Shown here in pieces: positions 35,349 to 44,918 of a stretch of 64,000 nt of DNA. The stretch is taken from contig NZ_CP152020.1 in NCBI RefSeq assembly GCF_038624605.1, positions 2,845,312-2,909,311 on the forward strand, given 5' to 3'. The notes beneath the pieces were generated by a model. That model did no database searches. It was not told the DNA's origin and saw nothing but the letters and a program-made list of their open reading frames with translations. Made by a program: the position numbers and the translations under genes. Source of the stretch: Psychrobacillus sp. FSL K6-4046. GTDB taxonomy: Bacteria > Bacillota > Bacilli > Bacillales_A > Planococcaceae. The number at the start of each line of letters is the position of its first letter. The first letter of the stretch is position 1.

Positions 35349-37859
35349 TTATCTAACTGCTCCGTGGCAATTTTTAAACTTTTCTCCACTACCACATGGG
35401 CATGGTTCGTTACGTCCCACTGTTGCTTGTTTGCGAACAGGTTTTTTCTTTACAGGACCGCCTTCTTCTTTTGGATTTACAGCTTGCCCTTTTGCTACCT
35501 CTTCACGCTCTAGGTTGTTACGAATTTCTGCTTTCATCGCATATTTAGCAACATCTTCTTGGACTGACTCAACCATTGCCTCGAACATTGCAAAGCCTTC
35601 ACTTTGATATTCGCGAAGCGGATCTGTTTGACCATATGCACGTAAGTGAATCCCTTGACGAAGCTGATCCATTGCATCAATATGATCGATCCATTTCGAA
35701 TCAATTGAACGAAGCAGTACAACTTTTTCAAATTCGCGCATACGTTCAGCTGTCATTTCTTCTTCTTTTGCATCATAGAAGGAGATAACTTCTTCTTTAA
35801 TCTTCTCAATAACTTCTTCTTGAGAAAGATTTTCTAAAGTTTCTTGCGTAATAACACCCTCTGGAAGCATATTTGCTTGAATATAATCCTCTATTGCTTT
35901 GTAATTCCACTCTGCTTTATTTTCCGCGTTAGTGTGCGTAGTTACAAGTCGCTCAATAACAGCGAAAATCATGGTTTCCACTAAGTCACGCATGTTTTCT
36001 GTTTCCAGAACTTCGTTACGCTCTTTGTAGATGATTTCACGTTGCTGACGTAATACATCGTCATATTGCAGCAATCGCTTACGAGAGTCAAAGTTGTTAC
36101 CCTCTACTCGTTTTTGAGCAGATTCTACCGCGCGTGACACCATCTTAGATTGGATTGGCTGTGAATCATCCATACCCATCTTAGACATCATATTACGCAT
36201 ATTATCTGAACCAAATCGACGCATTAGTTCATCTTCCATAGAAAGATAGAATTGTGTTACCCCTGGATCTCCTTGACGCCCTGAACGACCACGTAGCTGA
36301 TTATCAATACGTCTAGATTCATGACGCTCTGTACCAATAACAGCTAAACCGCCAACTTCTAGTACTCCATCTCCAAGTTTGATATCTGTACCACGACCAG
36401 CCATGTTAGTAGCAATCGTTACAGAACCAAGATGTCCAGCTGTTGCGATTATTTCTGCTTCATGCTCATGGTTTTTTGCATTTAATACATTATGCTTAAT
36501 GCCATGCTTTGTTAACAGCTTGGAAATGATTTCAGAAGTTTCAATTGCAACCGTACCAATCAGTACTGGCTGACCTTTTTTATTTCGTTCAGCAATATCT
36601 GCAGCAACCGCTTCAAATTTCCCATTCATAGATGCATAGATTAAATCGGCACGATCATCTCTAGCGATTGGCTTATTCGTTGGGATCGCTATAACATTCA
36701 TATTATAAATGTTACGGAATTCCTCTTCCTCTGTTTTAGCTGTACCAGTCATCCCTGACAGCTTGTCATACATACGGAAGAAGTTTTGGAACGTAATTGT
36801 AGCCATCGTCATGGATTCATTTTGAACCTCTAACCCTTCCTTTGCTTCAATAGCTTGATGCAAGCCATCACTATAGCGACGACCTTTCATCAAACGTCCA
36901 GTGAAGGAGTCAACGATTACTACGTCCCCGTCTTGCACCACATAATCTACATCTAGATGCATAGATACATGAGCCTTTAAGGATTGATTAATCGCATGGT
37001 TTAAGCGTACATGTGTTAAATCAAACAAGTTATCTATACGGAACGCTTTTTCAACTTTTTCCACACCGACATCAGTCAAAGTAACACCTTTTGTTGATTC
37101 TTCGTAGGTGTAATCTTCTTCCTTCGTTAACGTACGAACAAAAGCATTGGCCTGCATATATAAAGCTGCGGCTTTGTTAGCCTGCCCTGAGATAATTAAA
37201 GGAGTTCTTGCTTCATCGATCAAGATCGAATCGACCTCATCAATTACAGCATAATGAAGCGGACGTTGTACTTTTTCTTCTTTATAAAGCACCATGTTGT
37301 CACGAAGATAATCGAAGCCAAGCTCATTATTAGTTGAATAAGTCACATCAGCAGCGTAAGCTTCACGTTTTTCATCCTTAGAAAGAGAATTTAAATTCAA
37401 TCCTACCGTTAAACCTAAGAAATTATATAATTTACCCATCTCTTCTGCATCACGACTAGAAAGATATTCATTGACAGTTACTACGTGTACACCTTGTCCA
37501 CTTAACGCATTTAAATAAACAGACATCGTAGAGGTAAGTGTTTTACCTTCCCCGGTTTTCATCTCTGCAATATTGCCCTCATTTAATGCAGCAGCACCCA
37601 TAATTTGTACTCGGAAAGGATACAGACCAAGTACTCGTCTAGCCCCTTCTCGTGCAACGGCAAATGCTTCTGGTAGAAGCTGGTCTAATTTCTCTCCATC
37701 CGCTAGTCTGCCACGGAATTCAACTGTTTTTGCACTTAATGCTTCATCAGAAAGAGCTTCCATTTCTCCTGCTAATGCTTCTACTTTATCTGCGATTTTT
37801 TCTAATCGTTTTAACTCGCGTTTATTTAAATCGAATACTTTATTCAGAACGTTAAGCAT
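35349..37859 (-). CDS. secA: Preprotein translocase ATPase SecA
   Basis: SecA drives preproteins through SecYEG. The protein is about 836 residues. Walker A is in [11 protein letters not shown] (about residues 97-107), Walker B is [16 protein letters not shown], motif III/VI residues include GRGTDIKLG and [13 protein letters not shown], and the C-terminal zinc finger is [15 protein letters not shown] place the start at the ATG at 37859, because GGGAAGTG precedes it and the protein then opens [10 protein letters not shown] as other SecAs do. An upstream ATG at 37877 has no site. It lies between hpf and prfB as in B. subtilis. Confidence 0.98.
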   Translation of the reverse strand: MLNVLNKVFDLNKRELKRLEKIADKVEALAGEMEALSDEALSAKTVEFRGRLADGEKLDQLLPEAFAVAREGARRVLGLYPFRVQIMGAAALNEGNIAEMKTGEGKTLTSTMSVYLNALSGQGVHVVTVNEYLSSRDAEEMGKLYNFLGLTVGLNLNSLSKDEKREAYAADVTYSTNNELGFDYLRDNMVLYKEEKVQRPLHYAVIDEVDSILIDEARTPLIISGQANKAAALYMQANAFVRTLTKEEDYTYEESTKGVTLTDVGVEKVEKAFRIDNLFDLTHVRLNHAINQSLKAHVSMHLDVDYVVQDGDVVIVDSFTGRLMKGRRYSDGLHQAIEAKEGLEVQNESMTMATITFQNFFRMYDKLSGMTGTAKTEEEEFRNIYNMNVIAIPTNKPIARDDRADLIYASMNGKFEAVAADIAERNKKGQPVLIGTVAIETSEIISKLLTKHGIKHNVLNAKNHEHEAEIIATAGHLGSVTIATNMAGRGTDIKLGDGVLEVGGLAVIGTERHESRRIDNQLRGRSGRQGDPGVTQFYLSMEDELMRRFGSDNMRNMMSKMGMDDSQPIQSKMVSRAVESAQKRVEGNNFDSRKRLLQYDDVLRQQREIIYKERNEVLETENMRDLVETMIFAVIERLVTTHTNAENKAEWNYKAIEDYIQANMLPEGVITQETLENLSQEEVIEKIKEEVISFYDAKEEEMTAERMREFEKVVLLRSIDSKWIDHIDAMDQLRQGIHLRAYGQTDPLREYQSEGFAMFEAMVESVQEDVAKYAMKAEIRNNLEREEVAKGQAVNPKEEGGPVKKKPVRKQATVGRNEPCPCGSGEKFKNCHGAVR

Positions 37860-37934
37860 ATTATATTCACTTCCCATTTAGTCTTACTCTCCATTTTACC
37901 ATTCGTTACAAAGTCACGCAAATGAGTAACAAAA

Positions 37935-38181
37935 GAAAAGCATAGACGCCTATCTCTGCCCCGACAGGCAAATGGGGAAAAGCGAGGAGGCAGCTCCAAA
38001 GCCACCACAGCTTTTAACCATTTGACCCCGAGGGGCAAGGCGTCGGAGCTAGACATCAAGAAATGCACAGGCGCCTATCTCTGCCCCGACAGGCAAATGG
38101 AGAAAGGCGAGGAGGCAGTTCCTCAGCCACCGGAGCTTTTATCCATTTGACCCGAGGGGCAAGGCGCTGGAGCTAGACATT
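37935..38181. repeat. Intergenic repeat R1, copies 2 and 3 in tandem
   Basis: Two head-to-tail copies (37935-38059 and 38062-38181) of the element also found at 32467-32590. They share CTATCTCTGCCCCGACAGGC, GCGAGGAGGCAG and GGAGCTAGACAT. Copy 3 is followed by the same 38-base tail (TTATCCATAGATTCAAAACT and onward) as copy 1. The pair fills the space between hpf and secA and causes no coding frame of interest. Confidence 0.87.
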
Positions 38182-38223
38182 AATTATCCATAGATTCAAA
38201 ACTTTATAATTACCTAAACATAA

Positions 38224-38258
38224 CAAAAACTCTTCTCTAGGTAAGAGAAGAGTTTTGT
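38224..38258 (-). terminator. Rho-independent terminator after hpf
   Basis: Perfect arms AAAACTCTTCTCT and AGAGAAGAGTTTT with a five-base loop and a T-run, downstream of the leftward hpf gene. Confidence 0.9.
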
Positions 38259-38316
38259 CACTTTTTGTCGTTAAAAAGTATTTATTTACGATGATACAAC
38301 TAGCTTCCAGGTTGTA

Positions 38317-38874
38317 TTAGTTTGTTTCGATTAAACCATATTTCCCATCTCTACGTTTATAAACAATATGAGTACCCATTGAATCTGCATCAGTAAAGAT
38401 GAAGAAGTTGTGACCAAGCATGTTCATTTGTAAAACTGCTTCTTCTTGGTCCATTGGTTTTAAATCAAATTGTTTAGTACGGACGATATTGTATTCGTCT
38501 TCTTCTAAATTTGAAACTGGTGCATCTGGCGGATCGATTGCAGCGAAGTAAGCTCCAACCCCTTCACGCTCACGGCTTTTACGATTTACTTTTGTTTTAT
38601 ATTTACGAATTTGACGTTCTAATTTATCTACTATTAAATCAATAGCGGCATACATATCAGTATGACGTTCTTCCGCTCTTAAAGTTAAATTCTTCATCGG
38701 GATTGTCACTTCGACCTTAGTTTGTTTGTCATTGTATACCTTTAAGTTGACATTTGCAGTCGCTTGAATTTCCTCGTTAAAGTATCGACCCACTTTTTCG
38801 ATCTTGCCCTCAACGTAATCACGAATTGCAGGAGTCACCTCAAGGTTTTCTCCACGAATGTTAAAGTTTAGCAT
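38317..38874 (-). CDS. hpf: Ribosome hibernation promoting factor, long form
   Basis: The 185-residue long HPF has an N-terminal S30AE domain (MLNFNIRGENLEVTPAIRDY, then ERHTDMYAAIDLIVDKLERQ) that blocks the decoding centre. After a linker, a C-terminal dimerisation domain (about residues 130-185, IVRTKQFDLKPMDQEEAVLQ to GKYGLIETN) pairs two ribosomes into 100S dimers. It is B. subtilis YvyD, made in stationary phase and stress. AGGAGGAG precedes the ATG. secA follows, but fliT, which normally precedes hpf, is about 20 kb away here. Confidence 0.96.
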   Translation of the reverse strand: MLNFNIRGENLEVTPAIRDYVEGKIEKVGRYFNEEIQATANVNLKVYNDKQTKVEVTIPMKNLTLRAEERHTDMYAAIDLIVDKLERQIRKYKTKVNRKSREREGVGAYFAAIDPPDAPVSNLEEDEYNIVRTKQFDLKPMDQEEAVLQMNMLGHNFFIFTDADSMGTHIVYKRRDGKYGLIETN

Positions 38875-38955
38875 GTAAACTCCTCCTTTAATTTAACTCT
38901 ATATAATATTTCTACAATCCCTATTTAATATCCTTCTTTTTAAGAAATAAAATAA

Positions 38956-39366
38956 TTATTTTTTGTCGAATCTTGTCACATCTTTGGGTTTGTTTTCCAT
39001 TTCTTTTCTCCGGCGAGCTTTCAGTTCATTAACAATTCTTTGGTCCGTGTCATGATCCCTAACTAATCGTACTCCGTATTCGAAGAAACCATGTACACTC
39101 TTCTTGCACCAAACAAGCTCACCTATCATATCTAGCTGGGTCTCATCAATAATAAAACTTATCTCAATTCGCTTTATTAGCTCGATAGCAAGGGATAGCT
39201 CTGTGACCATTCGCAAGCCATTCGGGCTTATATCTACGATTTGACAGTTCCCCTTATTAGAGAATTCAGCAGGTTGGTCACCTCCCGATTCTTTTATTAG
39301 ACGAAAAGTTGCTTCAGTAGGTTCACCAAATGTGTACCGAAAATATTCATTTCTTTTATATTGCAT
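38956..39366 (-). CDS. PilZ-like domain protein
   Basis: This 136-residue soluble protein has a probable PilZ fold. The second c-di-GMP motif is present as DISPNGLRM (D-x-S-x-x-G), but the first (R-x-x-x-R) is altered: KRNEYFRY has Asn in the first Arg position, with an Arg one residue earlier. Binding of c-di-GMP is therefore uncertain. The ATG at 39366 is chosen because GGGAGGA lies 7 bases upstream; an upstream in-frame ATG has none. It lies upstream of hpf with an 81 bp gap. Related YpfA/MotI proteins act on motility, but this is only a suggestion. Confidence 0.65.
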   Translation of the reverse strand: MQYKRNEYFRYTFGEPTEATFRLIKESGGDQPAEFSNKGNCQIVDISPNGLRMVTELSLAIELIKRIEISFIIDETQLDMIGELVWCKKSVHGFFEYGVRLVRDHDTDQRIVNELKARRRKEMENKPKDVTRFDKK

Positions 39367-39752
39367 ACTATGTCCTCCCACAAGAACCAATAATAACCTT
39401 ATATTTTTCTTCATTATGACTAATAAAGAATTTATTTACAAGAAATCATTCGACTGCTAGAGGTATATGAAAATAATGTTGCTACTACTTTTATACCCTA
39501 TTTATGTATTTTAAACACTTTGATATTTCATACTATAATTCCGCTTTTATTGGAGTTTTAGTTGGTAATTATAAGTCAGTGAACCTTTAATATGTGTGTA
39601 ATTGCCATAATCCTATAAAATCATAAGGCTTAGAAAAGGAAAACCACTGATATATTAAATGCAAACCATCCTAGTGTGATTAAAACTATTATTATATGAA
39701 GCTATAAAAAAATACCTTATCGACTAATCCGATAAGGTACCTTGTTATATGT
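39367..39752. other. Gap without a gene
   Basis: AT-rich spacer between the PilZ-like gene and the NlpC/P60 gene. Apart from the terminator near 39713 I see no open frame, repeat or structured element. Confidence 0.6.
39705..39740 (-). terminator. Rho-independent terminator after the NlpC/P60 gene
   Basis: Perfect arms TACCTTATCG and CGATAAGGTA with a seven-base loop, followed by a T-run on the minus strand. Confidence 0.9.
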
Positions 39753-40247
39753 TTATTTATTTGCAGTCATCGTTACATCTGCTACTCGTTTAGCTCCGAC
39801 AAAACGTTTGCCCCAATAGTATGGATCGCTTAGCTTATCTACCTTTACACCCTTCGAGCTTGAGGAGTGAATAAATTTACCATCTCCAATATAGATGCCA
39901 ACATGCGATACGCCTTTACCAGATGTATTAAAGAAAACTAGATCCCCTGATGAAAGATCATCCTTTTCTACTTTTGATCCTTTTGCATACATACCTGCGG
40001 ATGATCTTGGAAGATTAACTCCTAAATCATCAAATACGTAACCTACAAAACCTGAACAATCAAATCCAGCAGTAGTAGTTCCGCCTCCGCGATATTTAAT
40101 GCCTATTAAGTTTTTAGCAGTGGATACTAATTCAGATGAATCTATTGAGCTAGAAGCTTCAGTATTAGCTGCATATGGAATTGTGACTAAAAGCATAGAT
40201 AAAATAATTATACCAATGACTTTTTGCGATATAGACTTCAAGTTCAT
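39753..40247 (-). CDS. Secreted single-domain NlpC/P60 (C40) endopeptidase
   Basis: The 164-residue protein has a signal peptide (about residues 1-31) and one NlpC/P60 domain with no binding modules. The catalytic Cys lies in FDCSGFVGYVF, the His in GVSHVGIYIGDG and the third polar residue in FIHSSS. Such enzymes cut the D-Glu-diaminopimelate (or Lys) bond in wall peptides. Without LysM or SH3 domains it may diffuse or act on released fragments. It is monocistronic, with terminators on both sides. Confidence 0.9.
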   Translation of the reverse strand: MNLKSISQKVIGIIILSMLLVTIPYAANTEASSSIDSSELVSTAKNLIGIKYRGGGTTTAGFDCSGFVGYVFDDLGVNLPRSSAGMYAKGSKVEKDDLSSGDLVFFNTSGKGVSHVGIYIGDGKFIHSSSSKGVKVDKLSDPYYWGKRFVGAKRVADVTMTANK

Positions 40248-40420
40248 GTAGTTCCTCCGACGTCATAAATTTTCTGAAAACTTAACTATATTCATCTTAT
40301 CACTCTTTAAACCTTTTTTATTTTACAGTTATGTAACATTTTCATTACAAAAGACGTCTAATGTAATCAAGGAGATTTCTCTTTAAATTTGGGACAACCC
40401 TTGATACATAAGGTTTTCAA

Positions 40421-40452
40421 TAAAAAACCATCGACAATTGTCGATGGTTTCT
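40421..40452 (-). terminator. Orphan terminator-like perfect hairpin
   Basis: A perfect 26-base palindrome (AAACCATCGACAA and its complement) is followed on the minus strand by TTTTTTATT. It lies 178 bases upstream of the leftward NlpC/P60 gene and about 280 bases before the divergent SDR gene, so it ends no visible gene. It may terminate a leader or small RNA from the 40450-40730 gap; otherwise nothing is seen in this gap. Confidence 0.6.
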
Positions 40453-40733
40453 TCGCTAAATATAGATGTAAAATCTATGAAATCTTCTGTTAATCTGTTT
40501 TTAGGACAAAACGAATAATTTTATTCATCTCTGCATACAAAAAAATAGGTAGTTATAAAGTAGGGTAAATAAAATATTTAACAAATTAAAAACAGCGTAA
40601 AAATCTCTCTTTGGAGGCTGCTGTTAATCAAATAATGACGATCATATCGAAGGATAATCATTTACACTGACAAATCTGAATATTAAATGTAAGATATTCT
40701 TATAAATAAGAAATGAAGGGGTTGAGCGCTTCA

Positions 40734-41525
40734 ATGGATTTAGGACTCCAAAATAAACGTGTTATAGTGACGGCATCAAGTAAGGGCTTAGGAAAAGCAA
40801 CCGCTTTACAGTTTGCACAAGAAGGAGCAAAGGTGCTTATCTCTAGTCGCAATGAAGAAGAATTAAAGGTAACTATGGAGGATATAAAACAACATAGCTC
40901 CAATCCAAATATCTTCTACACCGTTTGTGACGTTACGAAGGAAGAGGATATTGCTCAATTATTTAAAGAAGCAGAAACCCAGCTTGGTGGAGTAGACATT
41001 TTAGTCAATAATGCTGGTGGGCCATCTCCAGGAGGATTCGGACAAGTAACCGACCAAGACTGGATGGAAGCATTTGAAAAAAATCTGCTTAGCTATATAC
41101 GTACCATTCGACATGCTATTCCATTCATGCAAGCACAAAAATTCGGTAGAATAGTAAACATTTCGTCGTCTTCTACTAAAGAAGTATTAGATGGTCTAAT
41201 TTTGTCGAATACCTTCCGATTGGGTATGGTTGGTTTGTCGAAAAGTATTGCAAGAGAATATGGCAAGGATAATATTTTGATTAATACCGTTGGACCAGGG
41301 CGTATTCAAACAGATCGCGTAACAGAGCTAGATGAAATTGCAGCTAAAAAGCGTGATATAACCGTAGACGATGTTCGAGAAGGGTTTAAACAAATCATTC
41401 CAATGGGCAGATATGGAGAGCCTGCTGAATTTGCCAAGGTCATTACCTTTTTATGCTCTGAGGCAAATACTTATATGACAGGCCAAAGCCTAGTAATTGA
41501 TGGTGGAATGTTGAAGGCATTATAA
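40734..41525 (+). CDS. Atypical short-chain dehydrogenase-like protein lacking the catalytic Tyr/Lys
   Basis: The protein is about 263 residues with a Rossmann fold. The cofactor loop is TASSKGLG (residues 13-20), and NNAGG and the ISSSS strand are conserved. Where classical enzymes have Y-x-x-x-K, it reads LSNTFRLGMVGLSK, so both the catalytic Tyr and Lys are absent. This matches the described BKR-like SDR subgroup with an imperfect tetrad. Its reaction is unknown. The ATG at 40734 lies 12 bases after GAAGGGG, a long spacing; an ATG at 40713 has no ribosome site. It is monocistronic and followed by a strong terminator. Confidence 0.85.
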   Translation: MDLGLQNKRVIVTASSKGLGKATALQFAQEGAKVLISSRNEEELKVTMEDIKQHSSNPNIFYTVCDVTKEEDIAQLFKEAETQLGGVDILVNNAGGPSPGGFGQVTDQDWMEAFEKNLLSYIRTIRHAIPFMQAQKFGRIVNISSSSTKEVLDGLILSNTFRLGMVGLSKSIAREYGKDNILINTVGPGRIQTDRVTELDEIAAKKRDITVDDVREGFKQIIPMGRYGEPAEFAKVITFLCSEANTYMTGQSLVIDGGMLKAL

Positions 41526-41533
41526 AATGAGGA

Positions 41534-41568
41534 AGAAGACTGGAGTATGTGCCAGTCTTCTTTTTTTA
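41534..41568 (+). terminator. Rho-independent terminator after the SDR-like gene
   Basis: Arms GAAGACTGG and CCAGTCTTC with an eight-base loop and seven T residues. Confidence 0.92.
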
Positions 41569-41601
41569 TATGCAAAATGCTAGCTCTGCTGTTGCTTAAA
41601 G

Positions 41602-41634
41602 AAAAAGAAAAAGCCTCCATTATACTGGAGGCTT
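41602..41634 (-). terminator. Rho-independent terminator after the VOC gene
   Basis: Arms AAGCCTCCA and TGGAGGCTT with a six-base loop, followed by a T-rich run on the minus strand. Confidence 0.88.
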
Positions 41635-41640
41635 ACGAAG

Positions 41641-42486
41641 TTATTTAACTGCCATTTTAATTTTGTTTTCTGATGGATCTTTCGTATAGAAAATTTCATT
41701 TTCTTCAAGAACAGAAATATTTTGTTCACGCAAATTTTTTACCGCTGTCTCTCTTTCTTCTATAGAAGGATAAATAATATTAAATGCCTCTAATCCAGTC
41801 ATGTTTTCTGAGGCTGGTTGTGCACCTGCTCCTGCCCAAGTGTTCAATCCGATGTGGTGATGGTATTTTCCAGTAGACATAAATAAAGCCCCCGGGTAAG
41901 GAGTAACAACTTCAAACCCCATTAACTCATAAAATTCTCTTGCTTCTTCTATATCAGCTACCTGTAAATGTATATGCCCCATAACAGTTCCTTTGGGTAA
42001 TCCATTCCATTCCGTGTTGGCACCTGCTGCTAAAATAGCTTGTGCATCTATTGCTAAAGTGTCCATTGCAACAGAATCCTTTTCCCAGTTCCAATCTGAT
42101 TCTGGTCGGTCGCTATAAATCTCGATTCCATTCCCATCAGGATCATTTAAATACAGCGCTTCACTAACTAGATGATCTCCTGCACCAATACGAATTCCAC
42201 TCTCTGCAAAGAATCTTAATACAGCGCCTAGATCCTCACGACTTGGTAAAAGTAATGCGAAATGATAAAGCCCTGTTGTTTTAGGCTGTTTTAGCACTAC
42301 ATTTTCTGGTTGTTCAATGGATAAAAGAGCAGTTTTCCCGTCAGCTGTTAACCAAATTTTGCTCGCTTGTCTATCTAATACTTTAAAGCCGATTACTTCC
42401 TCGTAAAATTTAAGAGATTGCTCCAGGTCTGTTACCTTTAACTCTACAAGCTCAACATAGGTAGAAGGTTTTTGATGAAATTTCAT
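41641..42486 (-). CDS. Two-domain VOC family protein (extradiol dioxygenase/CatE-like)
   Basis: The 281-residue protein contains two vicinal-oxygen-chelate modules. The first is at about residues 10-130 (VELKVTDLEQSLKFYEEVIGF to LNDPDGNGIEIYSDRP), the second at about 165-280 (MGHIHLQVADIEEAREFYELMGF, YHHHIGLNTWAG). Candidate metal ligands are the His in MGHIHLQV and the HHHIG segment. The layout matches B. subtilis CatE (YfiE), a catechol 2,3-dioxygenase, but other VOC functions are possible. It is monocistronic and has an AGGAG site before the ATG. Confidence 0.8.
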   Translation of the reverse strand: MKFHQKPSTYVELVELKVTDLEQSLKFYEEVIGFKVLDRQASKIWLTADGKTALLSIEQPENVVLKQPKTTGLYHFALLLPSREDLGAVLRFFAESGIRIGAGDHLVSEALYLNDPDGNGIEIYSDRPESDWNWEKDSVAMDTLAIDAQAILAAGANTEWNGLPKGTVMGHIHLQVADIEEAREFYELMGFEVVTPYPGALFMSTGKYHHHIGLNTWAGAGAQPASENMTGLEAFNIIYPSIEERETAVKNLREQNISVLEENEIFYTKDPSENKIKMAVK

Positions 42487-42683
42487 AATTTATTTGCTCC
42501 TCTTTTTTTAAGTTACTTTTCGTAAGTAATTATATTTTAATTACCTACTAAAGTCAACTTCTCTTTCGTGAAATAAATCACCTTTCCCGTATTGGCTGTG
42601 AAGGTTTATGAGAAAGCTTACGTTTTGTAGCTATTTAGCGTAGCGCTTCCTGGAGGATAGTCTTTAAAAGCTAAAAATTTCTG

Positions 42684-42802
42684 TAAGCGGTGATAAAATC
42701 TTCGTGAACGGTGATATTTTTCTCCGAACGGTTATAAATCCTCCGCGAACGGTGATAAATCTCTCCGAACGGTGATAAAACCCCAGTAAGCGGTGATAAA
42801 TC
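42684..42802. repeat. Phased array of ~21 bp CGGTGATAAA units (array C)
   Basis: Six units with the core CGGTGATAAA (variants CGGTGATATT, CGGTTATAAA) start at 42688 and recur at 21, 20, 21, 20 and 21 bases. The spacer often ends CTCCGAA or GTGAA. The array lies between the 5' end of the VOC gene and the 3' end of leuD. There are too few bases between cores for CRISPR spacers. Confidence 0.88.
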
Positions 42803-42859
42803 AAAAATGTTGCCATGATCTTATTCTCTTTTATTATGCACATAGCCCATCGACATTAT

Positions 42860-42893
42860 AAGAGCCACTAATCTCTATAGATTAGCGGCTCTC
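42860..42893 (-). terminator. Probable terminator of the ilv-leu operon
   Basis: Arms GAGCCGCTAATCTAT and ATAGAGATTAGTGGCTC (minus-strand sense) form a strong hairpin just after leuD. The T-run that follows is short (CTTATAAT). Confidence 0.75.
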
Positions 42894-42896
42894 TAT

Positions 42897-43481
42897 TTAT
42901 ACTTGGGCAAACTTTTTTTCTTCGTATGCTTTGATCTGGTCTTCGTATTGGAAGGTTAATGAGATTTCGTCCCAGCCGTTTAGAAGCATCATCTTTTGGT
43001 AAGGGTCGATTGGGAATGAATACGAGACTCCATCCTCACCCACTATTGTTTGCTCCTCTAAATTTACTTCTATTGAATAATTTTCTTTACTTAAAATGGA
43101 TTCTACTTCCTCAACGGATAATTTAATAGGAAGAATGCCGTTTTTCATGCAGTTGTTGTAGAAGATATCCGCAAAGCTTGGTGCGATGACGACACGGAAG
43201 CCATAGTCCAGGATCGCCCATGGGGCATGCTCACGTGAGGAGCCGCAGCCAAAGTTTTCATGAGCCACTATAATAGTGGATTCCTTATAACGCTCGTCAT
43301 TTAAGATAAAATCTGCACGTTCGTTTCCTTCTGCATCGAAGCGCCAATGGTAGAAAAGATATTTTCCGAATCCTGTGCGCTCGATTCTTTTAAGAAACTC
43401 TTTGGAAATAATTTGGTCTGTGTCAACGTTTTTTCTATTTAAAGGTGTAACGATACTATTAATTTCATTGATGGGCTCCAT
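42897..43481 (-). CDS. leuD: 3-isopropylmalate dehydratase small subunit
   Basis: The 194-residue swivelling domain of isopropylmalate isomerase pairs with LeuC to interconvert 2- and 3-isopropylmalate. Conserved features are NVDTDQIISKEFLKR early on, and FGCGSSREHAPWAI, which closes over the active site. It lies 12 bp after leuC with a strong AAGGAGG site. It is the last gene of the ilvBNC-leuABCD operon. Confidence 0.97.
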   Translation of the reverse strand: MEPINEINSIVTPLNRKNVDTDQIISKEFLKRIERTGFGKYLFYHWRFDAEGNERADFILNDERYKESTIIVAHENFGCGSSREHAPWAILDYGFRVVIAPSFADIFYNNCMKNGILPIKLSVEEVESILSKENYSIEVNLEEQTIVGEDGVSYSFPIDPYQKMMLLNGWDEISLTFQYEDQIKAYEEKKFAQV

Positions 43482-43493
43482 GTTTTTTCCTCC

Positions 43494-44903
43494 TTAAGCA
43501 GGCACTAGTTGAAATTTTCGAACGTCTACAATATGTCCTTCGATAGCTGCAGCAGCTGCCATAGCTGGACTCATGAGATGAGTTCGCGCTCCTGCTCCTT
43601 GTCTGCCTTCAAAGTTACGATTAGATGTGGATGCACAATGCTCTCCAGCGGGAACGATGTCATCATTCATCGCTAGACACATACTACAACCGGATTCACG
43701 CCATTCGAAGCCTGCTGCCTTGAAGATTTGGTCGATGCCTTCCTCTTCCGCTTGCTTCTTCACGGTTTGCGAGCCTGGTACTACAATAGCTGTAACGTTT
43801 GGATGAACAGTGCACCCCTCTATTATTTTAGCTGCGTTGCGCAGGTCGCTTAAGCGAGCATTCGTACAAGAACCGATAAAGACATTACTAATTCGAATAT
43901 CCGTCAATGGCATACCTTCTTGCAGTCCCATATACGTAAGTGCTTTTTCATGTGCCTGCTGATCGGAAGCCTCTTGGAAGTCTGATTTATAAGGAATACT
44001 TTGGGATACTCCAGAGCCCATCGAAGGGTTTGTTCCCCAAGTGACAAATGGCTCGATTTCATCTGCATTGATTTCCACAGTTTTGTCGTAAGTAGCTTCT
44101 GGATCAGACGCCAAGGCTAGCCAGCGTGAAGCTTCCTGTTCAAATGCTTCACCTGTTGGAACGTATTCTCTGCCTCGTAAAAACTCGACTGTTGTCTCGT
44201 CTGGGCTAATCAAACCTGCTCTCGCTCCTGCTTCAATTGACATATTACAGATGGTCATGCGCTCCTCCATGGTGAGCTTCCGGATAGCTTCTCCGGTATA
44301 TTCCACGATGTAGCCAGTTCCCATATCAATTCCGAACTTGGCGATGATAGCTAGGATAATATCCTTCGCAGTTACTCCTATGCCTAGCTCGCCATTCACT
44401 TTAATTTGCATCGTTTTTGGTTTAGCCTGCCAAAGAGTTTGAGTCGATAAAACATGCTCTACCTCACTTGTACCGATACCAAATGCGATGGCACCAAAGG
44501 CACCGTGTGTGGAGGTATGACTATCTCCACACACGATTGTTTTACCGGGCTGTGTTAAGCCTAGCTCTGGCCCGATAATGTGAACAATTCCTTGGTCGGG
44601 ATGTCCGATATTTGCTAATGGAACTCCGAACTCACCACAGTTTTGCTGTAACGTATTAATTTGTTTACGGGCAATTTCATCTTTAATTTCTTTTTGATTT
44701 CTCGTTGGCACATTATGATCCATCGTCGCGAAGCAAAGGTCTGGGCGGCGAACTTTACGATTATTTAAGCGCAAGCCCTCAAACGCCTGGGGAGACGTTA
44801 CCTCGTGAAGTAAATGAAGGTCGATATAGAGAAGGTCTGGTTTCCCCTCTTCCTCGTATACAATATGTTCATCCCAAATTTTCTCGATAATCGTTTTTGC
44901 CAT
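43494..44903 (-). CDS. leuC: 3-isopropylmalate dehydratase large subunit
   Basis: The 469-residue aconitase-family protein carries the [4Fe-4S] cluster. Ligand cysteines are visible in [13 protein letters not shown] and in [23 protein letters not shown] and [12 protein letters not shown] are conserved aconitase-family segments. It works with LeuD in leucine synthesis. It begins 15 bp after leuB with AAAGGAGAGG. Confidence 0.97.
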   Translation of the reverse strand: MAKTIIEKIWDEHIVYEEEGKPDLLYIDLHLLHEVTSPQAFEGLRLNNRKVRRPDLCFATMDHNVPTRNQKEIKDEIARKQINTLQQNCGEFGVPLANIGHPDQGIVHIIGPELGLTQPGKTIVCGDSHTSTHGAFGAIAFGIGTSEVEHVLSTQTLWQAKPKTMQIKVNGELGIGVTAKDIILAIIAKFGIDMGTGYIVEYTGEAIRKLTMEERMTICNMSIEAGARAGLISPDETTVEFLRGREYVPTGEAFEQEASRWLALASDPEATYDKTVEINADEIEPFVTWGTNPSMGSGVSQSIPYKSDFQEASDQQAHEKALTYMGLQEGMPLTDIRISNVFIGSCTNARLSDLRNAAKIIEGCTVHPNVTAIVVPGSQTVKKQAEEEGIDQIFKAAGFEWRESGCSMCLAMNDDIVPAGEHCASTSNRNFEGRQGAGARTHLMSPAMAAAAAIEGHIVDVRKFQLVPA

Positions 44904-44918
44904 GTAGTCCCTCTCCTT

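Noticed and set aside
40450-40730. ydaO-type c-di-AMP riboswitch before the NlpC/P60 gene
   Set aside because: None of the conserved aptamer segments could be found on the minus strand.
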